64,000 bases of DNA from Datisca glomerata. Lineage: Eukaryota > Streptophyta > Magnoliopsida > Cucurbitales > Datiscaceae. The first letter of the stretch is position 1. The number at the start of each line of letters is the position of its first letter. Both the position numbers and the translations under genes were made by a program. The notes beneath the pieces are model-generated. The model was not told the DNA's origin. It did no database searches and saw only the letters and a list, made by a program, of their open reading frames with translations. The DNA lies in contig QANY01000091.1 in NCBI GenBank assembly GCA_003255025.1, positions 1 to 64,000 on the forward strand, read 5' to 3'. Positions 54,831-64,000 of the stretch are shown here, piece by piece.

Positions 54831-56125
54831 TCCTCAAGAACGGATTCCACAACCGGGAAGATACTTGTTCTCTACCAAAGATAGAAGTCACGAGAGCGTA
54901 TTCTATTACAAAAGAAAATTGAACTAGAAATGTTTGACAATAGATTCTACTACAGAAATAGTTAATCTCAAGAGAACTGGGAGCCAACATTTTCCAAAGT
55001 GTTTGAGAATGGATTCCGTTGAAAACTTGAAGTTGGAATGGGAACATATTTTGATCTCCAAAATTTTGCTAAAGCTTTTTAAGAAAGAATGAAGTACAAG
55101 AAAAAGGGAGTTCAATAGAAGAAAAATTACACAAACAAAGTGATTCTCATTGATCGAAGCAGAAATACAAAGGAAAAATACAAAACTAGAAAAGGAAAGA
55201 GGAAAACAAGAAAATCGAAGAAACTCTACCAATGAGTCCGTAGCAAGAAAAATGGAAAAAGTTCTACCAATGAACGTAGGGCATCAAACTCAAACCCTTG
55301 TGATGAAATTATGAAACGATACACTCATTTCTTACTTATTTTGATAAATTATTATTTTATTGTTCTTGTACAACATTCTTATCATAGATCTTAATGTACG
55401 AGAGAAGAAAAAGAAAAATGAAAAAATGGGAGAAACTCTAACAATGAGTCCGTATTAAAGAAAATGAGAAAACTTTACCAATGAATTTGTAGCAATCGAA
55501 ACTGGAGAAACTCTACAATCAGTAGCCGTTCTCAAAAGAAAACTAGAAGTCATCTTCAAACAAACCTGTCCCTGTGAATGGAAAAGGAGTTACACAGATA
55601 AGGAAGAGAGAAAATTTGCTAAGTCTTCAAGAAAGGAAAATTACAAAAAGATGCAAAAGAATATGGTTGCATCAACGACAACATTTTCAACACAATGGTT
55701 GGCAGCAACATCCTCAACGGGAAGACTAACAAAGGCCTGCCAAATAGCTTCTTGAAAAACCGTTTCGCGTGTTCCCAATAAATACTTGTAAACAATAACA
55801 GGAAGACGTAACAGCAAATGAAGGAGACGTAATCACCATCGACAGCAAACTAATAAAAAAATGGCTTGACAATTGCGAAGCATTTGTAAATAGGAACAAA
55901 AGAATGTAACGACAAAATGAAAAGGAGAAACCATCACTGACAGCGATCAATCGAAAAGTTATAAAAACAAATACGTCGCATGTTTCCAAGAAGCACGTGA
56001 GAATAGAAAATGGCAAGCGTAATAATGATCATTACATTTCAACGAATAAAAATTTGTTGAGTGTAACGGGGGCCAATGAGCAGACAAAATCTTGCATGAC
56101 ACGTGGACGAAGGAGAGTAAGCAAA
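54831..56125. repeat. Irregular repeats and non-coding remainder of the block
   Basis: AACTCTACCAATGAGTCCGTA-type words recur near 55225, 55261, 55433 and 55473; GAACGGATTCCAC/GAATGGATTCCGT near 54839 and 55009. Open frames on the minus strand (54820-55232, 55726-56171) are Phe/Ser/Leu-rich translations of purine-rich DNA and resemble no protein known to me. Confidence 0.45.
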
Positions 56126-56444
56126 GCATGAGAGCCCACGCCTGACAAAGATCACATAAGTATGAGAGCAATCTTAGGGGTATGAGGATGTTCCCGACAA
56201 CATAGGGGATGTGATCATTCCCTATTATTTAATATTATTATTATTATTAATTTGTCACATCTTGAATAAGACCTATATACATATAAAGGCTCACCTAATA
56301 AATGATCAATTCAATCCAACAAAAAACATACTCATGATATTTTCTCTCTTTCTTGACAATTATCATAAATCTTACTTGTGTGTAGGAAATATTGTATGTC
56401 CCACAACACATTTATGGCCTACAGACAGAATAATATCCATTCCA

Positions 56445-56760
56445 CTACAGGATTATATTACAATGTTATAAGACGTCAATTATTAATGAATTGAAATGTG
56501 TGTGGGGAGAGGTTGGTTAATTTGGTATTTTTAGTACGTATTTTGTGGGAAATGAATGATCTTAAGGGTATGAGAGTTTATATATATATATANNNTGTGT
56601 GTGTTAGGTTAATTAGGCTTTGAATTTTGGTGGACAAATAAAGTACTGAAAGGAATACATTTGGGTTTAGCATTTGCTAGGAAACACAGAAAATGGGTGT
56701 AGGGTTTTGAATTTGCAAGTGATCATTATATAGGCATTGAATAAAATGTTAAGTTACTTC
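56445..56760. repeat. Duplicated desaturase upstream sequence, part 2
   Basis: Aligns with about 61925-62225: AATTGAAATGTGTGTG.GGAG, AGGTTGGTTAATTTGGTA, TTTTAGTACGTATTTT, GGTATGAGAGTTT, CTGAAAGGAATACATTTGG, TTTGCTAGGAAACA and GTTTTGAATTTGCAAGTGATC in the same order. Three unresolved bases at 56593-56595 lie in a (TA)n/(TG)n run. Confidence 0.85.
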
Positions 56761-57733
56761 TTCTTAAGTAGCGGCTATAAATTTATAAATTTGAGGAGAA
56801 AAGTCTCTAAATTTATATACAAGAAATCTCAAATGAACAAAGCACATTAATATCTCATTCTCATATTTGCATGTCCAAAAATTTTCAAACGATCGACCAA
56901 CCCATCGGAATCACATATGTCAAAAGAAACTTTTAAACAATCGACCAGCCCACAATGTTAACATAACAGATGGCTTCATATATTACACACAAACATTTGA
57001 CTAATTTTTTGTAGCAAGAGAAAAACCAGTTTTGTTATCAATTTAGATTGTAATTCTAGTAGGTTATGGACACTATAATTTGTTTACCTGGTTTCTTAGA
57101 CCCGGTCTCCGTAGCTAGATAGTTATGTAATGAAATAACTATGAAAATGACTGAAAAGCGTGAATTATAAAAATGTGCAAGAAAAATAAAAAAATTGGGA
57201 CTAACTAATTTAGTTACTAAATTATACAAGCGTGATGTAATTAAATTTATGTACGCATGTGTAATTTAGGTAACTAAATTATTTAATTCATCTGTTTTCG
57301 GTGTTTTTTGCACCATTCTTATTTCCCGGCTAATTTCTCACTTCTCGTGGGAAATATGGTCAGAATTGTTGCTAAAGACTTCATTAATTTTTAAGACTCG
57401 GCCTTCAAGTATAGGACTAAGTCTTTTTCTAGTGGGTCTAAAACGTGAACATTTAATTTTAATTATACGGGAAAGAAAGATTGTTGATTTGATATTTTGA
57501 ACTTAAGATCACCGACTTTGATCGATATACTATGTTAAATTGTCTGTTATCCCTAAATCTTAAATTGTAAGGCTAATGTAATCTTAATCACTTCAGTTAA
57601 TTATAAACGTCTATCGAGCTCGTGTTAACTTTGTTTTGGGATGTTCAACGAATTGATATTCAGAGAATGGATTTTTTAATGGTGATCTCCAAGAGCTTTG
57701 TTTACATGTCTGAACCGTCTGGTTCTGAAGATT
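56761..57733. other. Non-coding DNA
   Basis: A short repeat around AAACGATCGACCAACCCA / AAACAATCGACCAGCCCA (56887 and 56937) and near-inverted words TAATTTAGTTACTAAATTA (57209-57228). No genes seen. Confidence 0.4.
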
Positions 57734-58005
57734 ATGTTAACTAAGAGTGTAAGTAGAATTGTAAAAACTGATCAAACCAACCGAACCAGAGCTGTTTGGT
57801 CGATTTTTGTATATTATGCGGTTCTCTGCAGTTTAAATTTAGTTGAAAACTAATGGTTCGGTTTGGTCTGCGATTTTAGTTGAAAAATTACACCGACAGG
57901 TTTGATTTATATATATATATATATAAAGTGTGCATTTTTGGGTTTAGGTTTTAGAAACTCTACCTATATAACCCTTCTCATTTCTCTAACCCTATTCCAT
58001 GGCCG

Positions 58006-58008
<3 letters not shown>

Positions 58009-58052
<44 letters not shown>
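58009..58052. repeat. (CT)n microsatellite
   Basis: Twenty-two CT units, followed by CCCCCC and more CT words. It produces the Ser-Leu and Arg-Glu repeat open frames around it, which are not genes. Confidence 0.98.
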
Positions 58053-58055
<3 letters not shown>

Positions 58056-58164
58056 CCCCTCTCTCTTTCGTCTTCCCTAGCGCTGCGCCTAAAAATTTTG
58101 TCTTTCCTAGCAGGTCTGAACATTTCATCTTCCCTAGCCCCACGCACACACCTTTCTTCTTTTT

Positions 58165-58390
58165 GTAGAGCCGCGAGCAACGGGATGAGTTCGATCATTA
58201 TATACACTACGTTGAGCTACGTATATTTCCTAGCTCAGATCTTTGATCTAGACATTGGGATCTTTCTTTCGTGGTTTTGAAGCCGCGCACCTTCCATCTT
58301 TCCCTAAAATCGGCGAGCAAGGGGCAAAGTTTGAGCATTTTATCTACTGGGTTGAGCTAATATGGCCTAGCTCAAATCTTCGTTCCAAAC
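58165..58390. repeat. Diverged direct duplication of about 80 bp inside the hAT-like element
   Basis: GCCGCGAGCAACGGGATGAG...TTGAGCTACGTATATTTCCTAGCTCAGATCTT (58168-58247) and GGCGAGCAAGGGGCAAAG...TTGAGCTAATATGGCCTAGCTCAAATCTT (58310-58382) align, given here in parts. Confidence 0.6.
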
Positions 58391-58930
58391 GACGAGTTCT
58401 GTTCGTTCATATTTTTCGCAGCATCGAGTGTGATTATTGTGGTTTTAGTTTGAGATTCCAGATAAGGAGATTTTGAGTGTGTTTATTGAATTTTTTTTTC
58501 TTGTTTTTCCAGAGTTGTTAGTTCATTTGTGCTTTAGTTCTAAGTTTCATATAGTTTTTGTCGTGATGTAAGTTTTTGTGCAGTATATTCTTTCTGTAAT
58601 TTGTAATTTCTTCAATATCTCTTTGTAGAAAACCTGTTTCTATTGCTTTAATTGGCTAAATCTTCGAGTTTGGTAAAACTCATGTACTTTCTGCTTCTAG
58701 ATCGATATGGTTTTTGTATTCTGGGATGCATTTTTGTTGATTCTGTACCTTTTATCGGTCCGGTCGGTTGATGTTATTTTTATTGGTTTTTTGCGGTTCG
58801 GTCCGGTTCAATGGTTACATACTATATAGTTCGGTTCGGTTTCTATTTGTGAAAAACCACACTTGAGGTTCGGTTCGATAAAACATTATAAACCGCACCG
58901 AACCGAACCGCTTACAACCCTAATGTTAAT

Positions 58931-59259
58931 CCTTCATATATGTCTCTGCAAATTAAACAAACGTTTGTACATGGACTTGTCAAGTTGGGTATGGTATAGA
59001 GGTTGAGTACTGTGCCTTGGCTCTTCCTATGTACTGTCTACTGAAGTTGTCTGGCTTCAATCCTTACCGAGTTGCATATGTTTCATTCCCATAATTAATA
59101 GTGTTCCAAAAAACATTAACATGTAGAGAGAGAGAACAAAAGTAACGTTAATCACGGTGTACTGCAGACAAGGCCAAATAAGGAAATAACACAACTAAGG
59201 CAACATTAAGGAGCCGAAAGCATAAACCACACAGCTACACACAGAAGCATAGTCTTAAT
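58931..59259. other. 3' flank of the desaturase gene
   Basis: Non-coding. It includes the likely 3' untranslated region of the minus-strand desaturase directly below 59260; no single polyadenylation signal stands out. The left part borders the hAT-like element. Confidence 0.45.
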
Positions 59260-61219
59260 TTAGAAGGCCTCATTCTCCTTATTCAGAGCCAACTTTTGCT
59301 TGTGCATTTCAGAAGGTAATTTGACATCAGTTGCAAGTCCAATAGCTTCAAGAAATAATATCACACACCAAGCTATGTCAAGCTGCCACCATTCAAACCC
59401 ATGCCTAGCTGAATACTCAAATGCATGATGATTATTATGCCAACTATCTCCATATGTTATCAGTGACATCCACCTGAAATAAAAAATATAATTGTTTTTT
59501 TATTAATTCACGTATCAGTTTTTTAAAATCTTACTAAGAAAAATATGATAGTACCAAACGTTCTTGGACGAGTCATTGGTTCTCCATTTTTGCTTTCCCC
59601 ATGAATGGCCTATCGAGTTTATGATAAATGTGAAGTGGAGAGTTGCTACAATCCTCACTCCCTACAAGAACAAAAAATTAAAAACCTTCAATACATTTTC
59701 TTCTTTATAAGATTAATAAAACTACTACAAATATGATTTTCTCAATTCTCTAGTATAAATAATAATTAATGCCAAGAAAAGTCTTTGAAAATCAGAGTGA
59801 TTCGAAACCACACCACAATCATATAACTATGAACGTCAAACCTTTTACTCAAATCATTAATTTTCCACGTGCATATATATGTAGAGTAATATTTCACTGT
59901 CAAGATTTAGACAAATTTTTTATTCAGCTGTTAACTTATAAATGACAAATCATTTTAACGAAAGATAAAATATTTGGTAAATAAAAAATTAAATTATATA
60001 CTTTTATATGTAGCTTAATATTCTAAATTAAGTCATATATAATAAATCATATGGAGAAATAAGTCTTACCAGTCCCCAAACTAGATAGGGAAGACCACCC
60101 ACAGCATATAGTATAACTCCTGATGCGATTGGGTGAAGAATGTAAGTGTTACTAAGGAATCTATAGAAAGCTTGTTTTTCTAAGTCAGCAACATTGTTTG
60201 ATTTTCCATATTTAAGATATCCTCCAACAACATTTTGAAGAATATTGTGTTCCAATGTTGGAATCTCTTTAACATTCTGAGGTATGGTCTTCTTAGTCAA
60301 AGTGTAAGAGTCAAAGATCCAATTTATGTGACTAAACAATAATCCTCCATTAGGACTATGTGGGTCTCTTTCTGTATCAGCAAATTGATGGTGATACCTG
60401 TGTGTGCTCACCCAGTCGATTGGATCTCCCTGAATTTGCCCAAGTCACAAAGAAAATTAATAAAAAACAGTATACAATGCAGACACCAATAGTAAAAGGC
60501 GTGTAGCTTAATTAAGTGCATCTTCAATTCATAACCTGGAATATTTTGTTTGGCTTAACATCTTAATGGACAAGCTTAGATTAACATATTTTCCTTCTAA
60601 ATGACAATGAAATATATTGTATGGTAAGTCATTTTTCGGTACACACACAAGAGAAAAGGGAGGAATGGAACGTTTTTCATTTTCTCTCGCATGGTTTTTC
60701 TTTCTCACTCTCCAAGTATGTCACAGTTATTTAACATCAAATATAATTTATAAATGAAAAGCATTCCTTGATCAAGGTGTACTATAAAATTATTATAAAC
60801 TATATATCATCATCTTTGATAGAAACGTCTTAGTATGCTACTAAATCATACGTAAATGATATGCGAAAGTAAAAGACAATTGCATAATACAAATTAAAAA
60901 GCCTTACTATATGCAGACTAGTTACCTGAAATGCAAGAGCACCACAATAAGCAAAAGTGTACTCAAGCCATTTAGGAAGCTTGAAACTCTTGTGTGAAAG
61001 ATATCTATGATAAGATATGCTCAATCCCAAGAGACCAGTTACAACATACAATACTAATGCAACCCAGAATGCATCCCACGAGAAGTAAAATGGTGCAAGT
61101 AAACTAAGGCAATGTAAAGACCCTAGATATGCAAAAGAACGTATATCTAATGTTGTCCACGATTTTCTCTTCTCAAATGGACCCTTTCGATCTTCACTCT
61201 CTTTTTTTGCTAATTCCAT
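59260..61219 (-). CDS. ADS: Membrane fatty acid desaturase, delta-9 acyl-lipid/acyl-CoA type, four exons
   Basis: Introduces a cis double bond into a saturated acyl chain with a di-iron centre and an electron donor, in plants usually cytochrome b5 in the ER. Exons (minus): 61219-60926, 60429-60070, 59661-59555, 59473-59260. All introns are GT-AG, phases 0, 0 and 2, and the joined frame of 324 codons has no stop. The three histidine boxes are intact: HRYLSH (71-76), HRYHH (108-112) and HNNHH (266-270), plus NSIGH (233-237). Hydrophobic spans lie at about 28-46, 49-67, 190-218 and 222-236. Length and GDPIDWVSTHRYHHQF fit the plant ADS family (about 300-370 residues). There is no plastid transit peptide: the N-terminus is short and acidic/basic (MELAKKESEDRKGPFEKRKS), so the ER is likelier than plastid. 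Start chosen as the first ATG, 88 bases after a TATA box. Chain length and double-bond position cannot be read from sequence. Confidence 0.95.
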
Positions 61220-61306
61220 CGGTTATAAGCGATTCAATATTAGATTTTTTTTTCAAAGGACTAGCTTGTGAAATACTTTGTGGTGATTTGGGTTGAAATT
61301 ATGTTA

Positions 61307-61314
61307 TATTTATA
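61307..61314 (-). promoter_or_regulatory. TATA box of the desaturase gene
   Basis: TATAAATA on the minus strand in CACTATAAATATAAC, 88 bases upstream of the start codon. With initiation about 30 bases downstream, the leader would be about 55-60 bases with AAATCACCACAAAG-type sequence and no upstream ATG. Confidence 0.7.
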
Positions 61315-61320
61315 GTGGGA

Positions 61321-62225
61321 TTTAATTCGTTATAAAATTGGAAGTATCTAAATTTGGATAAGTCCTAAATTAATCGTTTAGTTGAGAGATATTATTGCTT
61401 CAATGCATGCAAGTTATATTAGGTTCATCCCCCCAAGTATCCCACATGTCTTTTGGTCAGCCTGGTCAACACTGACAATGGTTTGCACAGAAATTCAGTC
61501 TGCATTTCATTTTAATTTCCTCAATTAGTTGGTCATTCAAGAATTTTGATTATTTTTAATTAAGGGAATTTGTAAAGCTCAAAGTCCGATCGACACATTG
61601 GATATCATTCTTTAGCGAAGGGTGTATTTTATAGTAGTTAATGAGAATGACACAAATGCAGATTGGTGTATTGAATTGGTGCCATACAAGATCTAGTAAC
61701 TTAATTGTTTCTTGATTCTCGCACAAATTCTCTTGTTTGCTAAATTATTTTCAAATCAAAATAATGAAAATATGTATATGAAATAAGAATGATAGTAAAT
61801 TGATGAAGATCCACTAGAGTCTTAACTCCACTTGTGTTTTTTCTCTACCCACTTGTTGAATTATTGAGTTCAGAGTGGTACGATGACCCTTATTTTTAAT
61901 TTAAAATTGGATGAAGTGTCATATCCAGTACACTGTTATAAAACGTTAATTATTGATGATCAATTGAAATGTGTGTGAGGAGAGGTTGGTTAATTTGGTA
62001 GTTTTAGTACGTATTTTTTTGGAAAATGAATGAGTTTAGGTAAGAAACCTAGGGTATGAGAGTTTGTCTATAAATATATTTGTTAGGCTTTGGATTTTGG
62101 TGAACAAAAACTGAAAGGAATACATTTGGTTTAAGATTTGCTAGGAAACAAAGAAAATGGGTGTTTGGGTTTTGAATTTGCAAGTGATCGTATATATGCT
62201 TGATTAAATTTTAAGTTTGATGCGG
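61321..62225 (-). promoter_or_regulatory. Desaturase upstream region, duplicated elsewhere in the window
   Basis: 61436-61645 and 61925-62225 are repeated at 49652-49862 and 56445-56760. The segment in between (61646-61924) has no counterpart. It is probably promoter and 5' flank, since it lies directly upstream of the TATA box. No specific factor sites are claimed. Confidence 0.5.
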
Positions 62226-64000
62226 ACGGTGCAACTTTGAAATTTTTAGAATAAATGTATCGTGTCACGCACACGTCAACATTTGGAGGACGTAACTTTT
62301 GACTCGGATTGAGTCACGTGACCCGTAAGATATCAAATCGAAGTTTATTCAGAAATTTACATGTGCAACAACATCACAACTAGTTTCAGGCGCAAAAATA
62401 CTATTTTAAGCATTTTCGGAAGTCTGTAAGTTGTTTTAGTCATAATTTTTAGGTTTTTTTCGTAATTTTCATTCTCTTTTAATTTTAGGATTTATGGAAC
62501 AGTATAAATTCATCTTTTTGAGTTGTTGGGACAGCTCGGATATTTTTATGAGAAAATTGTTCTCCTTTTATTCCAATTTTTGGTATTCTTTATGAATCAA
62601 TGAAATTGTTACCTAACTCTTGGTAATCATAGGATGCAACAAGTTTTGGAAGATCAATTGCTGGAATCGTGCGTGATTCAACGATTTTTGGTATTGTTAG
62701 AGTTTTGTCGAGACTTCCGCTACATCAAAGTTTCTTTAGTAGCAGATATGTAGTGAAAGTATACAATTATCATAAATCACATTTTTAATTGTGTGTTTCA
62801 ATAGATAAGAACAATGGAGAACTGAAAACAGAGACGAAGAAAGGGTAGAGGAAAAACTCTCTGAATGAGATATTTTCAATTCATAACCTCACAAAGATAC
62901 ATAGTTGCGACACTGGCCATTCCGCCCAGATCCGTCCTTTTATGAATTTTTATTCCACTTTTGCCTTCCCAATCGTTCAAAATCACCAAAAGTGTACTTG
63001 AATATCTTACCTCTAAAATAAAAATAAATAAAATCAATTAATAAAACTCAAAGAACCAACATAATTAGAGCTAAGAGTGTCTAAAACATGAGTGTGAAAC
63101 ATACTCATCAAAAACTCTCAAACTTAACTTTTTGCTAGTGCTCGAGTAAAACAAAACCAAAAATCAAACAAGAAAGCATTAAACTCTAATTATGCAAAAC
63201 TGGGGATCAAGTGGTGAAATGTTTTGACTAACTAAACACGCATCAAAGATTTTAAAATAGCGATAACCCAATAAACTTCTGAATTGTGATCATGTAAAAG
63301 TTTAACACAAATACCAACTTACACTTCACCTTGCAAAATCCCAAGTGTGTGTGTCACCTTAAGTTGTTTAACTTCTTAGTCTCAAATGAGTTTATGCAAC
63401 CAAGTCTTAGAAAACCATATTTATTAATCTATAAATAGATTAGAACTCCAAAGGCCATTTTTTCACTCACTATGTAGGAAATCCACAACACTCAGAATCA
63501 TTAGGACTTTCGAAGGCTCGTAATGTATGGCTAGGGTTTAGGGTAGGATAAATGATATTATTTCGGCTCAATCTTTATCCATAGTCACACAAATATTCTA
63601 GGAATCAACGAGCTTAACCCAACTTCTCTTGCCACACCCCCAAACTTGTCACTTTCCACCTCTTGAACTATCAATCACACCCAACCATTCTTCTTTTTTT
63701 AATTTGATTTCCTTAAGCTTCTCTTTTCCTTAACGAGCTTTCAGTTAATAGCTCCCAAACTAGTTGGTCGTAGGGTATTAGGTGTTGAGACACTCCTTCA
63801 AGCTTAGTCACTCAAGTCCAACAGACCATAGTTCGAACACACACAGATACACAAATTCATCTATTTTTTTTCAAAGTTATCAATAAATGAAAACCAATCT
63901 CCAAATAGGCGTTATTGTTGCCTGCTACAAACCGTCAAATTTTTAATTTTTTATTAGAAAAAAGCAAATGAAATAAGGAAACGAAATATGACTACAGAGA
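62226..64000. other. Non-coding, retroelement-like DNA to the window edge
   Basis: 62900-62990 resembles 26695-26790. 63080-63700 (TACTCATCAAAAACTCTCAA, TTTTGCTAGTGCTCGAGTAA, then CAAGTGTGTGTGTCACC) looks like internal DNA of a plant LTR retrotransposon to me, but no coding region or LTR is visible. Nothing else is supported. Confidence 0.35.

Larger units (their letters stand above)
49863..56444. mobile_element. Repeat block, probably a non-autonomous LTR element made largely of tandem arrays
   Basis: This block separates two pieces of DNA that are adjacent at 61.4-62.2 kb, so it is an insertion or series of insertions. Near its ends lie matching direct repeats: 50112-50313 and 56126-56400 share GCACCTGACAAAGATC or its match, GTATGGGAGCAATCCTA, CCCGACAACATAGGGG, then TGTTATCATTCCC/TGTGATCATTCCC and TTATCATAAATCTTA. 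TG after a purine tract suggests LTR starts at 50197 and 56210, and TATAAAGG near 56283 could be an LTR TATA box. No gag or pol was found between them. Confidence 0.5.
57742..58922. mobile_element. hAT-like non-autonomous element with 8-bp target duplication
   Basis: Flanked by ATGTTAAC (57734-57741) and ATGTTAAT (58923-58930), an 8-base duplication with one mismatch. The ends TAAGAGTGTAAG and (reversed) TAGGGTTGTAAG match at 9 of 12 bases. Subterminal AACCGAACC/GGTTCGGTTCGG words are numerous at both ends (57770-57870, 58750-58910), typical of hAT-type binding sites. No transposase. The middle looks like a captured gene start: TATATAACCC, CTAACCCTA, a (CT)n run at 58009-58052 and an ATG at 57999. 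Confidence 0.7.

Noticed and set aside
54820..56171. Hydrophobic minus-strand open frames looking like membrane proteins
   Set aside because: They are the complement of purine-rich GAAAGAAAA DNA, giving Phe/Ser/Leu-rich translations by composition only; no start context or family motif.
57902..58280. Open frames with long Ser-Leu or Arg-Glu runs on both strands
   Set aside because: They are translations of the (CT)n microsatellite at 58009-58052 and do not extend into protein-like sequence.

Overview
This window looks like plant nuclear DNA, most likely from a eudicot. It is AT-rich, its one intact gene has GT-AG introns, and most of it consists of decayed plant-type transposable elements: an L1-type LINE with a plant RNase H tail, Tat-lineage Ty3/gypsy elements, an endogenous caulimovirid, and hAT/MULE-like DNA elements. 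A small plastid rDNA scrap is also present. I cannot name the species.

Layout. 1-328 is the end of a Tat-family LTR. 843-1307 is a small foldback element. About 4030-10408 is a 5'-truncated, frameshifted LINE on the + strand, itself broken by an insert at 7410-8405. 10.4-17.4 kb is non-coding and holds tandem repeats, a TIR element (12577-14200) and an AT-rich insertion (15615-16612) whose empty site is preserved next to it. 17450-17571 is a plastid 23S rRNA fragment. 17729-25439 is Tat-family element A (- strand), with pol deleted. About 27.3-33.83 kb is an endogenous pararetrovirus (- strand) with coat-like, zinc-knuckle, protease, RT, RNase H and downstream ORF regions plus promoter and primer-site remnants. 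It abuts the truncated 5' LTR of Tat-family element B (33830-47150, + strand), which keeps gag, protease, RT and two RNase H regions but has lost the core of gag and most of integrase. About 49.87-56.44 kb is a repeat block containing 80-, 175- and 55-bp tandem arrays; the 55-bp array is split by a solo LTR (52272-54217) with a perfect target duplication. 57742-58922 is a hAT-like non-autonomous element. 59260-61219 is the only intact host gene, a four-exon membrane delta-9-type fatty acid desaturase on the - strand. 61.4-64 kb is its upstream region followed by further repeat-like DNA.

Nothing here forms an operon or a new defence or biosynthetic system. The only probable working gene is the desaturase. 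Its upstream region is also present as a second, split copy at 49.65-49.86 and 56.44-56.76 kb, which points to an old local duplication. The more unusual observations concern repeat evolution: the preserved downstream ORF, promoter and primer site of the pararetrovirus; complementary deletions in two members of one Tat family; tandem repeats growing inside LTRs and 3' UTRs; and insertions datable by target duplications or empty sites. All family calls rest on motif recognition by eye, without database searches.
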